DNA of 64,000 nucleotides from Herbaspirillum autotrophicum (GTDB lineage Bacteria; Pseudomonadota; Gammaproteobacteria; Burkholderiales; Burkholderiaceae_D). The notes under the pieces are model-generated. The model did not search any database, was not told the DNA's origin, and was given only the letters and a program-made list of their open reading frames with translations. Shown piece by piece: positions 35,197-45,614 of this stretch. Made by a program: the position numbers and the translations under genes. Where the stretch lies: NCBI RefSeq assembly GCF_001189915.1, contig NZ_LFLS01000029.1, forward strand, positions 1 through 64,000, written 5' to 3'. The number at the start of each line of letters is the position of its first letter. Position 1 is the first letter of the stretch.

Positions 35197-37548
35197 ATGC
35201 TGCCTTCCATAGAACAACGCCTTGCTCTTGAACTCGTAGCCAAACCGGTCCAGGTCGCTGCTGCCATCGCCTTGCTGGACGAAGGCGCGACGGTTCCCTT
35301 TATCGCCCGTTACCGCAAGGAAGCCACCGGCGGTCTGGATGATATTCAGTTGCGCTTGCTGGAAGAGCGCCTGCGTTACCTGCGCGAACTGGAAGGGCGC
35401 CGCGCCGCCATCGTGGCGTCGATTGAAGAACAGGGCAAGATGACGCCGGAGTTGCTGGACGCCATCACGCATGCCGAAGACAAAACCCGTCTGGAAGACT
35501 TGTATCTGCCGTACAAGCCGAAACGCCGCACCAAGGCGCAGATCGCTGCTGAAGCCGGCCTGACCGAGCTGGCCGATGCCCTGATGGCGAATCCGGAGTT
35601 GTCGCCGGAAGAAGAAGCGGCCAAGTATCTGAAGCCGGCGTTCAGCACCGACAATGGTGACAATCCGGGTGTGGCTGATACCAAGGCGGCCTTGGATGGC
35701 GCGCGTCAGATTTTGATGGAGCGTTTTTCCGAAGATGCGGAATTGCTGCAAAGCCTGCGCGAATACATCACCGACCACGGCGTGGTGGAATCCAAAGTGG
35801 TGGAAGGCAAGCAAGATGCCGGCGAGAAATTTGCCGATTATTTCGATTACTCGGAAACCGTCGGCACGATTCCTTCGCATCGGGCCCTGGCCTTGTTCCG
35901 TGGTCGTCGCGAAGAAATCCTGAACGTGGTGTTGCGCCTCGACAGCGAAGAAGAAAAACCGAAGTGGGATGCGCCGCATAATCCCTGCGAAGGACGCATC
36001 GCCTTGCGTTTCGGCGTCAGCAACAAGGGCCGTGCGGCTGACAAGTGGCTCGGCGATACCGTGCGCTGGGCATGGCGCGTCAAGGTCTTCATGCATCTGG
36101 AAACGGAATTGATGACCGGCCTGCGCGAACGCGCCGAAGCGGAAGCCATCAACGTCTTTGCACTGAATCTGAAAGCGCTGCTGCTGGCGGCGCCGGCCGG
36201 TCCGCGCGCTACCATGGGTCTGGATCCGGGACTGCGTACCGGCGTCAAGGTGGCGGTGGTGGATGCGACCGGCAAGGTGGTCGATACGGTTGCCATTTAT
36301 CCGCATCAGCCGCGCAATGACTGGGACGGTTCGCTGCACACGCTGGCGCAACTGGCCGAGAAGCACAAGGTCTCGCTGATCTCGATTGGCAACGGCACCG
36401 CTTCGCGCGAAACCGACAAGCTGGCGCAGGATTTGATCAAGATGCGTCCGGAACTGAAGCTGACCAAGATCGTGGTATCGGAAGCCGGGGCGTCGGTGTA
36501 CTCGGCCTCTGAATTTGCGTCCAAGGAATTGCCGGATATGGATGTGTCGCTGCGCGGTGCGGTATCGATTGCCCGTCGTTTGCAAGATCCGCTGGCAGAG
36601 CTGGTCAAGATCGATCCGAAATCAATCGGTGTTGGTCAGTATCAGCACGATGTCGGTCAGTCGCAACTGGCGCGCTCGCTCGATGCAGTGGTGGAAGATT
36701 GCGTGAACGCCGTCGGTGTCGACGTCAACACCGCATCAGCACCGCTGCTGGCGCGTGTGTCCGGTCTGAATTCCAGCGTGGCGCAAAGCATTGTGTCGTA
36801 TCGCGACATGAAGGGCATGTTCAACTCGCGCGCCGCGTTGCGTGAAGTGCCGCGTCTGGGCGACAAGACCTTCGAACAGGCGGCAGGATTCCTGCGCGTG
36901 ATGAATGGCGCCAATCCGCTTGACGCTTCGGCAGTGCACCCGGAATCGTATCCGCTGGTGGAAAAGATTCTGGCCGATATCAAGAAAGATCTGAAGGGCG
37001 TGCTGGGCGACAGCGGCTTGCTGAAGTCGCTCAATCCATCCAAGTATGCCGATGAAAAGTTCGGGGTGCCGACCGTCACTGACATCCTCAAGGAACTGGA
37101 CAAGCCGGGCCGTGATCCACGGCCGGAATTCACCACTGCGACCTTCAAGGATGGCGTGGAAGAAATCCGCGATTTGCGGCCTGACATGATTCTCGAAGGC
37201 GTGGTGACCAACGTCGCGGCATTCGGTGCGTTTGTCGATATCGGCGTGCATCAGGACGGACTGGTGCACATTTCGGCCTTGTCCAACACCTTCGTCAAAG
37301 ACCCGCATTCGGTGGTCAAGGCGGGTCAGGTCGTCAAAGTCAAAGTGCTGGAAGTGGATGAGAAGCGCAAGCGGATTGCCCTCACCATGCGCTTGTCGGA
37401 TGCTGCTCCGGTAGCCGGCAGCAAGCCGGAACAACGCGGCGACCGCAACGATGCGAAGCGCCTGTCGCAACATCAGGGCCAGCAGGCACGCCAGGCGGCA
37501 CCGGTGAACAATGCCATGGCAGCGGCATTCGCCAAGCTCAAACGGTGA
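35197..37548 (+). CDS. tex: Tex-family transcription accessory / RNA-binding protein
   Basis: A 783-residue protein. The N-terminal Tex domain shows [40 protein letters not shown]; the YqgF-like RNase H domain follows near residues 340-460 ([25 protein letters not shown]-like stretch), then a helix-hairpin-helix domain ([24 protein letters not shown]) and an S1 domain ([29 protein letters not shown]) near 660-730. It binds nucleic acid and RNA polymerase. The ATG at 35197 is preferred to the 35047 alternative, whose extra residues are not family-like. Confidence 0.95.
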   Translation: MLPSIEQRLALELVAKPVQVAAAIALLDEGATVPFIARYRKEATGGLDDIQLRLLEERLRYLRELEGRRAAIVASIEEQGKMTPELLDAITHAEDKTRLEDLYLPYKPKRRTKAQIAAEAGLTELADALMANPELSPEEEAAKYLKPAFSTDNGDNPGVADTKAALDGARQILMERFSEDAELLQSLREYITDHGVVESKVVEGKQDAGEKFADYFDYSETVGTIPSHRALALFRGRREEILNVVLRLDSEEEKPKWDAPHNPCEGRIALRFGVSNKGRAADKWLGDTVRWAWRVKVFMHLETELMTGLRERAEAEAINVFALNLKALLLAAPAGPRATMGLDPGLRTGVKVAVVDATGKVVDTVAIYPHQPRNDWDGSLHTLAQLAEKHKVSLISIGNGTASRETDKLAQDLIKMRPELKLTKIVVSEAGASVYSASEFASKELPDMDVSLRGAVSIARRLQDPLAELVKIDPKSIGVGQYQHDVGQSQLARSLDAVVEDCVNAVGVDVNTASAPLLARVSGLNSSVAQSIVSYRDMKGMFNSRAALREVPRLGDKTFEQAAGFLRVMNGANPLDASAVHPESYPLVEKILADIKKDLKGVLGDSGLLKSLNPSKYADEKFGVPTVTDILKELDKPGRDPRPEFTTATFKDGVEEIRDLRPDMILEGVVTNVAAFGAFVDIGVHQDGLVHISALSNTFVKDPHSVVKAGQVVKVKVLEVDEKRKRIALTMRLSDAAPVAGSKPEQRGDRNDAKRLSQHQGQQARQAAPVNNAMAAAFAKLKR

Positions 37549-37585
37549 TGATGCTCACCGGCCAACGCTGGTGAGGAGCAGTTGA

Positions 37586-37623
37586 AAAAAGACGCGGAAT
37601 CAATGATTGATCCGCGTCTTTTT
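37586..37623. terminator. Terminator after tex
   Basis: AAAAAGACGCGGA (37586-37598) pairs with TCCGCGTCTTTTT (37611-37623). A-rich on one side and T-rich on the other, so it can serve both convergent genes. Confidence 0.85.
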
Positions 37624-37667
37624 CATGTCCGGCCCGAATGCGGCCGAAATAAACGATACAGGCGATG

Positions 37668-38339
37668 TCAGCTTTTGGCGGCCGCTGGCGTATTTGTCGC
37701 CGGCTTGTCGGTTGGTGCAGTGGTGCCGCCATCGGTTGCCGGTGGCGGTGCCTTCTTGGCGGCGGCGAAATCTGCCAATCCCTTTTGCACCAGATCGTAG
37801 GTCTTGTCGATATTGCTGGCGATGTCGCCGTTGAGCACCTTGAGGCCGGACAGAATGCCGCGCGCTTCCTTGAAGCCCTGGTCGACGCCGCCCTGAATGA
37901 TGGACATGAATTTGTCGACCGTGGTGGCTTCGTCCTGATCCTTGTTTTGGCCGCGATACATTTCGTATGCCTGGCTGATGAAGGAAACGATGCGACCGGC
38001 AGTCGCTTCGGGCGTATTGTCTTCCTTGGCCGAGTTCTGAATTGCGTTGTCGCCCATTTGCGACTTCAGCGCTTCATTCAGATTTTCAATGGCGCTTTTG
38101 TAGAGCAGTGACAGCGGATCGTTTTGCGACGTCAGCGAGACATCCAGTGACGCCTGCAAGATGGCGGCATTGAGCTGCTGTTTGGCGCTGGCCGGGGTCA
38201 GCTTGTCGGCTTGGCTGGCGGCATCGGTGCTGGCCGCGCTGGCGGCATTTGTTGCATTGTCGGCATTGGTGCCGCTGGCGGTGGTGGCGGCCGGCGAGGC
38301 AACGGTACCGGGATCGTTACTGGTGGCGCTGATAGACAT
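37668..38339 (-). CDS. DUF5610-like protein
   Basis: A 223-residue soluble protein. Ala/Thr/Ser/Asn-rich low-complexity N-terminus (about 1-50) and Ala/Pro/Thr-rich C-terminus (about 195-223) flank a helical core (SAKQQLNAAILQASLDVSLTSQNDPLSLLYKSAIENLNEAL, then RIVSFISQAYEMYRGQN and GGVDQGFKEARGILSGLKVLNGDIASNIDKTYDLVQKGL). The core matches my memory of DUF5610, a family of unknown function in proteobacteria; this is from recall, not a search. No signal peptide. Confidence 0.7.
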   Translation of the reverse strand: MSISATSNDPGTVASPAATTASGTNADNATNAASAASTDAASQADKLTPASAKQQLNAAILQASLDVSLTSQNDPLSLLYKSAIENLNEALKSQMGDNAIQNSAKEDNTPEATAGRIVSFISQAYEMYRGQNKDQDEATTVDKFMSIIQGGVDQGFKEARGILSGLKVLNGDIASNIDKTYDLVQKGLADFAAAKKAPPPATDGGTTAPTDKPATNTPAAAKS

Positions 38340-38657
38340 GGCAGTCTCCTTGACTAAGGACCGCAGAAGGAAAGGGAGCAGTCCATCATTGGATTACGAC
38401 AGGATTTTTAAATTCTGTAGTAAACGCTTGAAAACACAGGGAAATTTCTTTTCGACAATGCAGTTTCTGCAAGAGTGATGACAGGAAATATTATTTAACC
38501 GCCAATCCTGTTGGCAACTTGTTACAGGTTTTTTCTGCCCTGGCAACGACGGGATGCCGGAATGTGTTGCTGTCATGCAATCACGAAATGCAACGGTGGT
38601 CGCCGGACGGCAATCAAGCAGAGAATGATTGCGCGTCTCGCGCTCAGGTTGCCGGTC
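38340..38657. other. 318-base intergenic region
   Basis: Lies between the DUF5610-like start and the dgt stop, both on the minus strand. It should hold the DUF5610-like promoter and the dgt terminator. I see no gene; a short AT-rich patch sits at about 38390-38510. Confidence 0.4.
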
Positions 38658-39812
38658 TCAGATTTCTTCGACCTGGAACAAGCGGCGATGCTCGCGCATG
38701 GCGTAGCGGTCGGTCATGCCGGCAATGTAGTCGGCAATCTGGCGTGCCTGACGCTGCTGATGATCGGCGGCGTTGCCGGCCGCGACCTGATAATCCGGCG
38801 GCAGCAGGGTGGGTTCCCTGGCGAACGCATTGAACAGTTCGGTGATGATGCGGCGCGCCTTGCTGGTCATGCGATTGACCTGATAGTGGCGATACAGGTT
38901 TTCGCGCAGGAAGCGCTTGAGCAAGGTCGCTTCTTCGCTCATGCGTTCGGAGAATGCAATCAGTGGCGGCGCATTGCGGATATCGTCAATCGAACGCGGA
39001 TTGATTTCAGCGATGCGGGCTTGCGAGGTCGTGTTGAGATCGACGATGAGGGCATTGATCATGCGCCGCACGGTTTCGTTGATGGCACGCCGGCCGCTGA
39101 TGCCGGGATAGGTTTGTTCGGCCTCGCGCTGGTGGCGCGCAAAGAAATCGACCTGGCTCAGTTGTGCAATCGTCAGCAGGCCGGAACGCAAGCCATCGTC
39201 GATGTCGTGATTGTTGTAGGCGATTTCATCGGCCAGATTGGCCAGTTGTGCTTCCAGCGACGGTTGTTTCTTGTCGATGAAGCGTTGACCGATGGCGCCG
39301 AGCTGACGGGCGTTGTGCAATGAACAGTGCTTGAGGATGCCTTCGCGCGTTTCGAACATCAGGTTGAGGCCGTCGAATGCGCCGTAGTGCTGTTCCAGAT
39401 CGTCGACCACGCGCAGGCTTTGCAGATTGTGTTCGAAGCCGCCGGCGTCCTTCATGCAACTGTTGAGGGCATCCTGGCCCGCATGGCCGAACGGTGTATG
39501 GCCGAGATCGTGCGCCAGTGAAATGGCTTCTACCAGATCTTCATTGAGGCGCAGATTGCGGGCGCTGGAGCGGGCAATCTGGGCGACTTCGATGCTGTGC
39601 GTGAGACGGGTGCGGAACAGGTCGCCTTCGTGATTGACGAAGACCTGGGTTTTGTATTCGAGCCGGCGAAACGCGGTGGAGTGAATGATGCGATCGCGGT
39701 CGCGTTGAAATTCGGTGCGGGAACCGGGAGGCGGTTCCACGAAGCGCCGTCCTGGCGATGTTGCCGCATGCGCGGCGTAAGGGGCAAGACTGGATGGCGC
39801 TTCGTGTGTCAT
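38658..39812 (-). CDS. dgt: Deoxyguanosinetriphosphate triphosphohydrolase-like protein
   Basis: A 384-residue HD-domain phosphohydrolase. HD residues are visible in [34 protein letters not shown] and [18 protein letters not shown]. The N-terminus [33 protein letters not shown] is typical of the shorter bacterial dNTPase type. It cleaves dNTPs to nucleoside and triphosphate. It starts 4 bases after the aroK-aroB stop and belongs to the pil-aro-dgt gene string common in betaproteobacteria. Confidence 0.93.
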   Translation of the reverse strand: MTHEAPSSLAPYAAHAATSPGRRFVEPPPGSRTEFQRDRDRIIHSTAFRRLEYKTQVFVNHEGDLFRTRLTHSIEVAQIARSSARNLRLNEDLVEAISLAHDLGHTPFGHAGQDALNSCMKDAGGFEHNLQSLRVVDDLEQHYGAFDGLNLMFETREGILKHCSLHNARQLGAIGQRFIDKKQPSLEAQLANLADEIAYNNHDIDDGLRSGLLTIAQLSQVDFFARHQREAEQTYPGISGRRAINETVRRMINALIVDLNTTSQARIAEINPRSIDDIRNAPPLIAFSERMSEEATLLKRFLRENLYRHYQVNRMTSKARRIITELFNAFAREPTLLPPDYQVAAGNAADHQQRQARQIADYIAGMTDRYAMREHRRLFQVEEI

Positions 39813-39816
39813 GGCT

Positions 39817-41502
39817 TCATCTTTCTATGCAGGCAGCAATGGTCTGGAGCAGGATTTCTTGTGGCGCGTGCGTAATCAGTGGTGTGCCCAGCGGCTTGAT
39901 CAGAATGAACTTGATTTCGCCACCTTCATTTTTCTTGTCGACCTGCATCAGTTCCAGCCAGCGTTCCTGCCCCAGATCCGGCGCCATGGTCGGCAAGCCG
40001 GCAGCCTTGACCAGTGCACTCAGACGCGCTTTGGCGGCGGCATCGATGAAGCCCAGCCGGAGCGACAGATCGGCGGCCATGATCATGCCGCAGCCAACCG
40101 CTTCGCCATGCAGCCATTGACCATATCCCAAACCGTTTTCGATGGCGTGGCCAAAGGTATGGCCGAAATTGAGAATGGCGCGCAAGCCGCCTTCGCGCTC
40201 ATCCTGGCGCACCACTTCGGCCTTGATTTCGCAGGAGCGTTTGATGGCATAAGCCAGCGCGGCGTTGTCGCGCGCCACCAGTTGTTCGATATTGGCTTCA
40301 ATCCAGTCGAAGTACGGGGCGTCGATGATGGCGCCATGCTTGATGACTTCTGCCAGGCCGGCCGCCAGTTCGCGCGGCGGCAGCGTATGCAGCGTGGCGG
40401 TGTCGGCAAGCACGGCTTGCGGCTGGTAAAACGCGCCGATCATGTTCTTGCCGAGCGGATGGTTGATGCCGGTTTTGCCGCCAACTGAAGAATCGACCTG
40501 TGACAGCAGGGTGGTCGGCACTTGCACGAATGGCACGCCGCGCATGTAAGACGCTGCTGCGAAACCGGTCAGGTCGCCGATGACGCCACCGCCGAGAGCG
40601 ACCAGGGTGGTCTTGCGGTCGCATTGTTCCGCCAGCAGGACGTCGAATATTTTCATCAGGCTGGCCCAGTTCTTTTCCCCTTCGCCGTCCGGCAGCACGA
40701 TTTCGGTCACTTGTTTGCCGGCCGCGCGCAGCAAGGAGCTGACGCGTTCCAGATACAACGGACCGACGATATCGTTGGTGACGATGGCGACGCGCTTGCC
40801 GTGAATATGGCGCGTCAGCAGTTCCGGATTGTCCAGCAATTGATGACCAATGGTGATCGGATAGCTGCGCTCGCCCAGTTCGACTTGCAATGCGATGGCA
40901 GAGGATGGGGCTGCATTCATGGTGGACTCGAAAGAAAAATGCGATTGGGTCATTGCGCTGGCCGGGGCCGGCGTTGCGGTGATCGGATTGGGCGCCAGTT
41001 CCAGTTGACTGAGTATGGCTTGCACCAGAAACTGCACATTGGGGCGGCCGGTTTCAACGATGAAGTGCGCCACTTCGCGATAGTAGGGGTCGCGCTGACG
41101 CGATAATTCTTCCAGCTTTCTGCGCGGATCGGCGGTTTGCAGCAGCGGCCGGTTCTTGTCGCGCCCGGTGCGCTGCAAAATCTGATTGATGCCGGCGCGC
41201 AAATAAATGACGGTGCCGCGGTTTTTCAGACAGGTCCGGGTTTCCGGATGCAATATCGCGCCGCCGCCGGTGGCCAGTACCACGTCGGGCAACGCGCTCA
41301 ATTCGCGAATGATTTCCGCTTCGCGCTTGCGAAAGCTTTCCTCGCCTTCGATCTCAAAGATGACGGGGATGGTGGTGCCGGTGCGCGCTTCGATTTCGTG
41401 GTCGGAATCGATGAAGCGCTTGTTCAGTTTTTTCGCCAGGGCACGGCCGATGGTTGTCTTGCCTGCGCCCATCAGACCGACAAGGAAAATGCTTCCGCTC
41501 AT
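39817..41502 (-). CDS. aroK-aroB: Shikimate kinase / 3-dehydroquinate synthase fusion
   Basis: One uninterrupted 561-codon frame holds both enzymes. Residues 1-175 are shikimate kinase: P-loop GLMGAGKTT (9-17), [22 protein letters not shown] and RNRPLL-like lid (DKNRPLL). A Pro/Ala-rich linker (about 176-200) leads to 3-dehydroquinate synthase (about 200-561) with [51 protein letters not shown], the metal Glu in LAEVIKHG and His in [10 protein letters not shown] and HGEAVGCGM. Internal ATGs at 40953 and 40920 could also give a separate AroB, though ribosome sites there are weak. Both act in the shikimate pathway. Confidence 0.92.
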   Translation of the reverse strand: MSGSIFLVGLMGAGKTTIGRALAKKLNKRFIDSDHEIEARTGTTIPVIFEIEGEESFRKREAEIIRELSALPDVVLATGGGAILHPETRTCLKNRGTVIYLRAGINQILQRTGRDKNRPLLQTADPRRKLEELSRQRDPYYREVAHFIVETGRPNVQFLVQAILSQLELAPNPITATPAPASAMTQSHFSFESTMNAAPSSAIALQVELGERSYPITIGHQLLDNPELLTRHIHGKRVAIVTNDIVGPLYLERVSSLLRAAGKQVTEIVLPDGEGEKNWASLMKIFDVLLAEQCDRKTTLVALGGGVIGDLTGFAAASYMRGVPFVQVPTTLLSQVDSSVGGKTGINHPLGKNMIGAFYQPQAVLADTATLHTLPPRELAAGLAEVIKHGAIIDAPYFDWIEANIEQLVARDNAALAYAIKRSCEIKAEVVRQDEREGGLRAILNFGHTFGHAIENGLGYGQWLHGEAVGCGMIMAADLSLRLGFIDAAAKARLSALVKAAGLPTMAPDLGQERWLELMQVDKKNEGGEIKFILIKPLGTPLITHAPQEILLQTIAACIER

Positions 41503-41656
41503 ATGACAATTATTCGCTGCGAGAAATTAAATTATTTGCCGTGTCTCCGGTCGCAGGCGATTTTTTTATTTGCGATCTGGTTCCGGGACTGGGCCGTAAC
41601 AGACGATTTTACCGTTTGTTGCGCTTTTCCCGGGAAAAAGATGTGAGCGGCAAAGG

Positions 41657-41682
41657 CGGCAGCCGGCATTGGGCGGCTGCCG
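41657..41682 (-). terminator. Hairpin after pilQ
   Basis: CGGCAGCCG (41657-41665) and CGGCTGCCG (41674-41682) form a perfect 9-bp stem between the pilQ stop and the aroK start. A T-run appears on the minus strand only about 25 bases later, so strength is uncertain. Confidence 0.45.
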
Positions 41683-41694
41683 GGAAGCGTGAAT

Positions 41695-43806
41695 TCAGTG
41701 CGGCAAGTCGTATTCGCCGACGATTTTGGGGGTCAGAAAGATCAGCAGTTCGGTTTTCTTGTCGCTTCTGCTGGTATGCCGGAAGAGTGCCCCCAGTACC
41801 GGAATGTCGCCCAACAGCGGGACTTTGGAGACGCTGGTCTGATGTTCCTGGGTATAGATGCCGCCAATCACTACCGTACCGCCGTTTTCCACCTGGACCT
41901 GGGTCTTGACGTGTTTGGTGTTGATGGCAAGGCCGTTGCGGGTATCGATGCCGCGACTGTCTTTGTTGACATCGACGGCCAGAATCACTTTGCCATCCGG
42001 CGTAATCTGCGGTGTGACTTCCAGTTTCAGATTGGCTTTTCTGAATGTGGTGGCGGTGGCACCGCTGCTGGTGGCTTGCTGGTAGGGAAGTTCTTCGCCC
42101 TGTTCGATCAGCGCCGCTTGCTGATCGGCGGTGACCACCCGCGGACTGGAAATGATCTTGCCTTTGCCGTCGGCTTCCAGTGCCGACAGTTCCAGGTTGA
42201 GAAAACGGTTGGCGCCGGCATTGAACAGGCTCAGGGCAAAGCTGGCGGCATTGACGCCGGAGATGGCGGCTGCCGGCAGGTTGACTGCCTGGCTGCTGGT
42301 GTAGCTGGTGTTGCTGGCCGCGGTCTGTCCCGACGCTTCGCCGACGCTGTTGTAGGAATTGCCCACGGCAGCGCGCCCGGTCTTGCCCGAGAATCCCAGA
42401 CGTACTCCCAGATTGCGGCTGAAACCATCGTCGGCTTCGACGATGCGTGCTTCGATCAATACCTGGCGTGACGGAATATCGATCTTGTCCAGCAGTTTGC
42501 GGATATTGTGCAAGACGGTCGGATTGTCCGTCACAAACAATTGGTTGGTGCGTTGATCCACCATTGCACTGCCGCGTTTGGACAGGATACCGTGCTTGCG
42601 TTCGGCGCTGACGCCGCCGTCGTCACCGATGCCGAACACTTTGCGGAAGACATCGGCTTTCTGATAGTTGAGTTGAAATACTTCCGCGCGCAGCGGTGCC
42701 AGATCGGCAATCAGTGATTTCTGCTCCAGTTCCAGCCGCTCCTTGGTAATCAATTCCTCGTGTGGTGCGATCCACATGACGTTGCCGCTTTTGCGCATGG
42801 CCAGATTCTTGGAACGCATGACCAGATCCAGCGCCTGATCCCAAGGCACGCTTTTGAGCAGCAAAGTGACGTTGCCGTTGACGCTGTCACTGGTGATGAT
42901 GTTGATGCCGCTGAAATCGGCGATGACTTGCAGTACCGCTCGCACATCGATGTTCTGGAAATCCAGCGATAATTTTTCACCGCTGAATTCCTGTGGCTCG
43001 CCGTTGGCCGCAGCCGGCGTTTCCGCCAGCGTGCGGACTTCGATCAGCAGTTCCTTGTCGCGCTGATAGGCGTGATATTCCCAGCGCCCTTGGGGTTCGA
43101 TCTGCATCCGGACATCGTGACCCTCGGCGGCAATATTGACTGCACGTACTGCGGTGCCGAAATCGCTGACGTCCAGTTGTCGCTGCACATGCGGTGGCAA
43201 GCCGACGTCAAACAGATCGGCAACGAGACGGTCATTCTGGCGTTTGACCGCAAGGCGGGTCGAGGAGGACGGCAATTGCACGATGATTTGTCCGGCGTTT
43301 TGTTCGCCGCGCCGAAAATCGATACTGCCGATCATTGCGCGTTCAGCGTCAGGCGTGACACCCGGCGGCAGCGCTGCCGCCGGTGAAATGCGCAGCACCA
43401 GATCGCCGCGGTCCAGCGAGGGCGCATAACTGGCCTCGCGCGCTACGTTGAGCACCATGCGTGCACGTTGTTCCGACTGTACGACGTGATAGCTTTTCAG
43501 TACCCCCAGATCGAGCTTGCGCGAGGCTTGCCCGGTGGCGGTAGCGGTATTGTTGAAATCGAGCACGATGCGTGCCGGTTCAGCAATGAAGAAATGTGGC
43601 GGCACCTCGGACAGCGGTGTCTGTGTACTGATACGCAGCAGTACATCACTGCCTTGTTGCGATGCCTTGATTGTCTCGATCATGTTTTCTTGCGCCAGAC
43701 CCGGTGCGGATAGCAGGAACAGCAGCAGCGGCAGCAGATGGCGCAGGACCGGTAAGCGCCTGAAACCGGTGAGTCGGGGGCTTGACGGGAAAATAAAATG
43801 TCTCAT
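41695..43806 (-). CDS. pilQ: Type IV pilus secretin PilQ
   Basis: A 703-residue outer-membrane secretin. Signal peptide ends near SAPGLAQ; two AMIN-type domains follow (about residues 40-260), then a secretin/TonB short N domain (KLSLDFQNIDVRAVLQVIADFSGINIITSDSVNGNVTLLLKSVPWDQALDLVM), an N1 domain and the C-terminal secretin pore (LNLELSALEADGKGKIISSPRVVTADQQAALIEQGEELPYQ and VPLLGDIPVLGALFRHTSRSDKKTELLIFLTP). The ATG at 43806 overlaps the pilP stop (ATGA). Confidence 0.96.
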   Translation of the reverse strand: MRHFIFPSSPRLTGFRRLPVLRHLLPLLLFLLSAPGLAQENMIETIKASQQGSDVLLRISTQTPLSEVPPHFFIAEPARIVLDFNNTATATGQASRKLDLGVLKSYHVVQSEQRARMVLNVAREASYAPSLDRGDLVLRISPAAALPPGVTPDAERAMIGSIDFRRGEQNAGQIIVQLPSSSTRLAVKRQNDRLVADLFDVGLPPHVQRQLDVSDFGTAVRAVNIAAEGHDVRMQIEPQGRWEYHAYQRDKELLIEVRTLAETPAAANGEPQEFSGEKLSLDFQNIDVRAVLQVIADFSGINIITSDSVNGNVTLLLKSVPWDQALDLVMRSKNLAMRKSGNVMWIAPHEELITKERLELEQKSLIADLAPLRAEVFQLNYQKADVFRKVFGIGDDGGVSAERKHGILSKRGSAMVDQRTNQLFVTDNPTVLHNIRKLLDKIDIPSRQVLIEARIVEADDGFSRNLGVRLGFSGKTGRAAVGNSYNSVGEASGQTAASNTSYTSSQAVNLPAAAISGVNAASFALSLFNAGANRFLNLELSALEADGKGKIISSPRVVTADQQAALIEQGEELPYQQATSSGATATTFRKANLKLEVTPQITPDGKVILAVDVNKDSRGIDTRNGLAINTKHVKTQVQVENGGTVVIGGIYTQEHQTSVSKVPLLGDIPVLGALFRHTSRSDKKTELLIFLTPKIVGEYDLPH

Positions 43807-44366
43807 TTTTTCTCTCTCTGCAGTGCCAGATGTACCGTGCGCTCTGTCCATTGACCATCGGTGCCGATCACGTTCTCGCGCAATTCAATGCCGGCCCCGG
43901 TGATACGCTCTATGCGTCCGAGATCGGTTCCCAGATAGTCGCCAACCCGGACCGGATAGATGCGTCGTTCGACTTGCAGCAAGGCATAACTCAGTCCGGG
44001 TTTCGAAATGACGCCAACCATGACGATGCTGTCCAGCGGAAATGCTTCCAGCGCGCTGCGTGTGCGTCTGATATCGGCGGCAATGCTGGCGGCCGGCGTG
44101 AGTGCCGGTGCCGCCCGTTGGCCGCGCTGACGGCTGAATGGATCGATATCGGCGTCAAGGGTGTAGGGGTGCGGCATGAAATGTTCCGGCTCCGGCAAAT
44201 GCGTGAAGACGATCGGCGTGTTGCGGCGGGTCGTTTCCAGCCAGTCGGCGATGGCGATCTTTTCGTCTTGCTGATTGCAGCCGCTTAATGTGAGCGTGGA
44301 TACCGCGCCGAAGGTGACGGCGGCACTGGCCCGCCAGGCATGGCGCAGGAAACGGACGGTATTCAT
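43803..44366 (-). CDS. pilP: Type IV pilus lipoprotein PilP
   Basis: A 187-residue inner-membrane lipoprotein with lipobox LSGC (Cys near residue 30) and the PilP core LDSIVMVGVISKPGLSYALLQVERRIYPVRVGDYLGTDLGRIERITGAGIELRENV. It links the PilMNO complex with PilQ. Start overlaps pilO stop and stop overlaps pilQ start (both ATGA). Confidence 0.94.
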   Translation of the reverse strand: MNTVRFLRHAWRASAAVTFGAVSTLTLSGCNQQDEKIAIADWLETTRRNTPIVFTHLPEPEHFMPHPYTLDADIDPFSRQRGQRAAPALTPAASIAADIRRTRSALEAFPLDSIVMVGVISKPGLSYALLQVERRIYPVRVGDYLGTDLGRIERITGAGIELRENVIGTDGQWTERTVHLALQREKK

Positions 44367-45028
44367 GATGGCCGGCCCGGCGTGGATTTGATACTGGGCT
44401 GGGCCGCGGTTTGTTTGGCCGCGATTTCGCGCGCCGTCAGATAACGATAGGTCCGGGCGTTGGCATCCAGTGTCAGCGCGGCATTTTTGTCGTCGCCCTG
44501 CAAATGAATATCCGTCATGGTGACGATACGCGGAATGTCGGCCAGATCCGCCATGAACGTCGCCAGATTGGCGTACGTGCCGCTGATTTTGATTTCTATG
44601 GGCAGCTCTGCGTAATACTCCCTGACCGTGGCCGGTCCGGGGCGAAACAATTCGAAGCGGAGCTGACGCCGCATGCCGGCCAGATTTATTTCAGTCAGCA
44701 GCGCATCCATCTCTTCTTCGTTGGGAAGTTGTCGTTCCAGGTTGAGCACGTGGGTTTCGATCTGGTGCTTTTGTTTGGTCAGAAAATGGCTGCTGATGGC
44801 GAGCTTCATTTTTTCTGCATATTCTTTTTTGAGCGAAATCTTTTGTGCTTCGACTTCGGCCAGTCCGCGCATTTGGTCGCTCCAGTAAAAATACCAGCCG
44901 AGCAGCAGCACGATGCATAACACGATACTGCCGGCAGTTATCCGCGGGGCACGGGGCCACTGGCCGGGCGTGCGCATATCGATGTCACGAAATTGCGCAG
45001 CCAGTGAGGAGAAATCAGGAAGTGTCAT
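44363..45028 (-). CDS. pilO: Type IV pilus assembly protein PilO
   Basis: A 221-residue protein with one N-terminal membrane segment (about residues 33-50), a coiled coil (about 53-110) and a ferredoxin-like C-terminal domain (EYYAELPIEIKISGTYANLATFMADLADIPRIVTMTDIHL). It pairs with PilN in the inner-membrane alignment complex. The ATG at 45028 is 13 bases after pilN; the 45121 alternative lies in pilN. Confidence 0.93.
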   Translation of the reverse strand: MTLPDFSSLAAQFRDIDMRTPGQWPRAPRITAGSIVLCIVLLLGWYFYWSDQMRGLAEVEAQKISLKKEYAEKMKLAISSHFLTKQKHQIETHVLNLERQLPNEEEMDALLTEINLAGMRRQLRFELFRPGPATVREYYAELPIEIKISGTYANLATFMADLADIPRIVTMTDIHLQGDDKNAALTLDANARTYRYLTAREIAAKQTAAQPSIKSTPGRPS

Positions 45029-45041
45029 GGTGATTTCTTTG

Positions 45042-45614
45042 TCATGGTGCGTTGGGCGGAGCGGCGCTGAACTTTCTGGCATTGACCGCGAGCGTAAAGT
45101 CATAGCCCGGTTTGCCGCCATCGGTTGTGCTGGCGCGCAGTTCGATCAATTCCGGCTGTTCCAGCCAGCGCGCCTGAGCACCCAGATTGCGCATGAATTC
45201 GGACACCCGTTCGCCGCTTGGCGCGCGCCCTCGCAACGTAACGCGTTGCTGCGTCTGTTTCAGATTGCGCAGTTGTACGTCGTCCGGTGTCAGGCGCGCC
45301 AGTTCTTCCAGCAGATAGACCGGGGCATTCTGTTCCCATTGCAGATTTTCGACGGTTTGCTGACGCGCCTGCAGCGTGGCAATCTGCACCCGGATGTCGG
45401 AAATTTGCGCGATTTCCATATTCAGTTTTTCGACTTCGGTCTGGATCATTTGATTGAGCGCGCGTTTGGCGGCGATCTGTTGCGCGATGACGGCACCGAT
45501 CAGCAGAATCGTCAGGACGCCGGCCATCGCGCACAGCGTCAGCATCATGTAGAACTGTTGCTGGCGTTGCCGGCGTTTGCGTTCGCGATGCGGCAGCAGA
45601 TTGATTTTGATCAA
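45042..45614 (-). CDS. pilN: Type IV pilus assembly protein PilN (TTG start)
   Basis: A 190-residue protein MIKINLLPHRERKRRQRQQQFYMMLTLCAMAGVLTILL with one membrane segment (about residues 22-45), a coiled coil and a C-terminal fold. IKINLLPHRE is the PilM-binding motif and must lie at the very N-terminus, which requires initiation at the TTG at 45614. That TTG overlaps the pilM stop (TTGA) and has GAGGAG nine bases upstream. ATG-only callers would place the start at 45827, deep in pilM. Confidence 0.92.
   Translation of the reverse strand: MIKINLLPHRERKRRQRQQQFYMMLTLCAMAGVLTILLIGAVIAQQIAAKRALNQMIQTEVEKLNMEIAQISDIRVQIATLQARQQTVENLQWEQNAPVYLLEELARLTPDDVQLRNLKQTQQRVTLRGRAPSGERVSEFMRNLGAQARWLEQPELIELRASTTDGGKPGYDFTLAVNARKFSAAPPNAP

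Noticed and set aside
35131-36585. 484-residue frame on the minus strand
   Set aside because: Fully antisense to tex, whose family motifs are unmistakable; composition rich in Arg/Gln/His as expected for a shadow frame.
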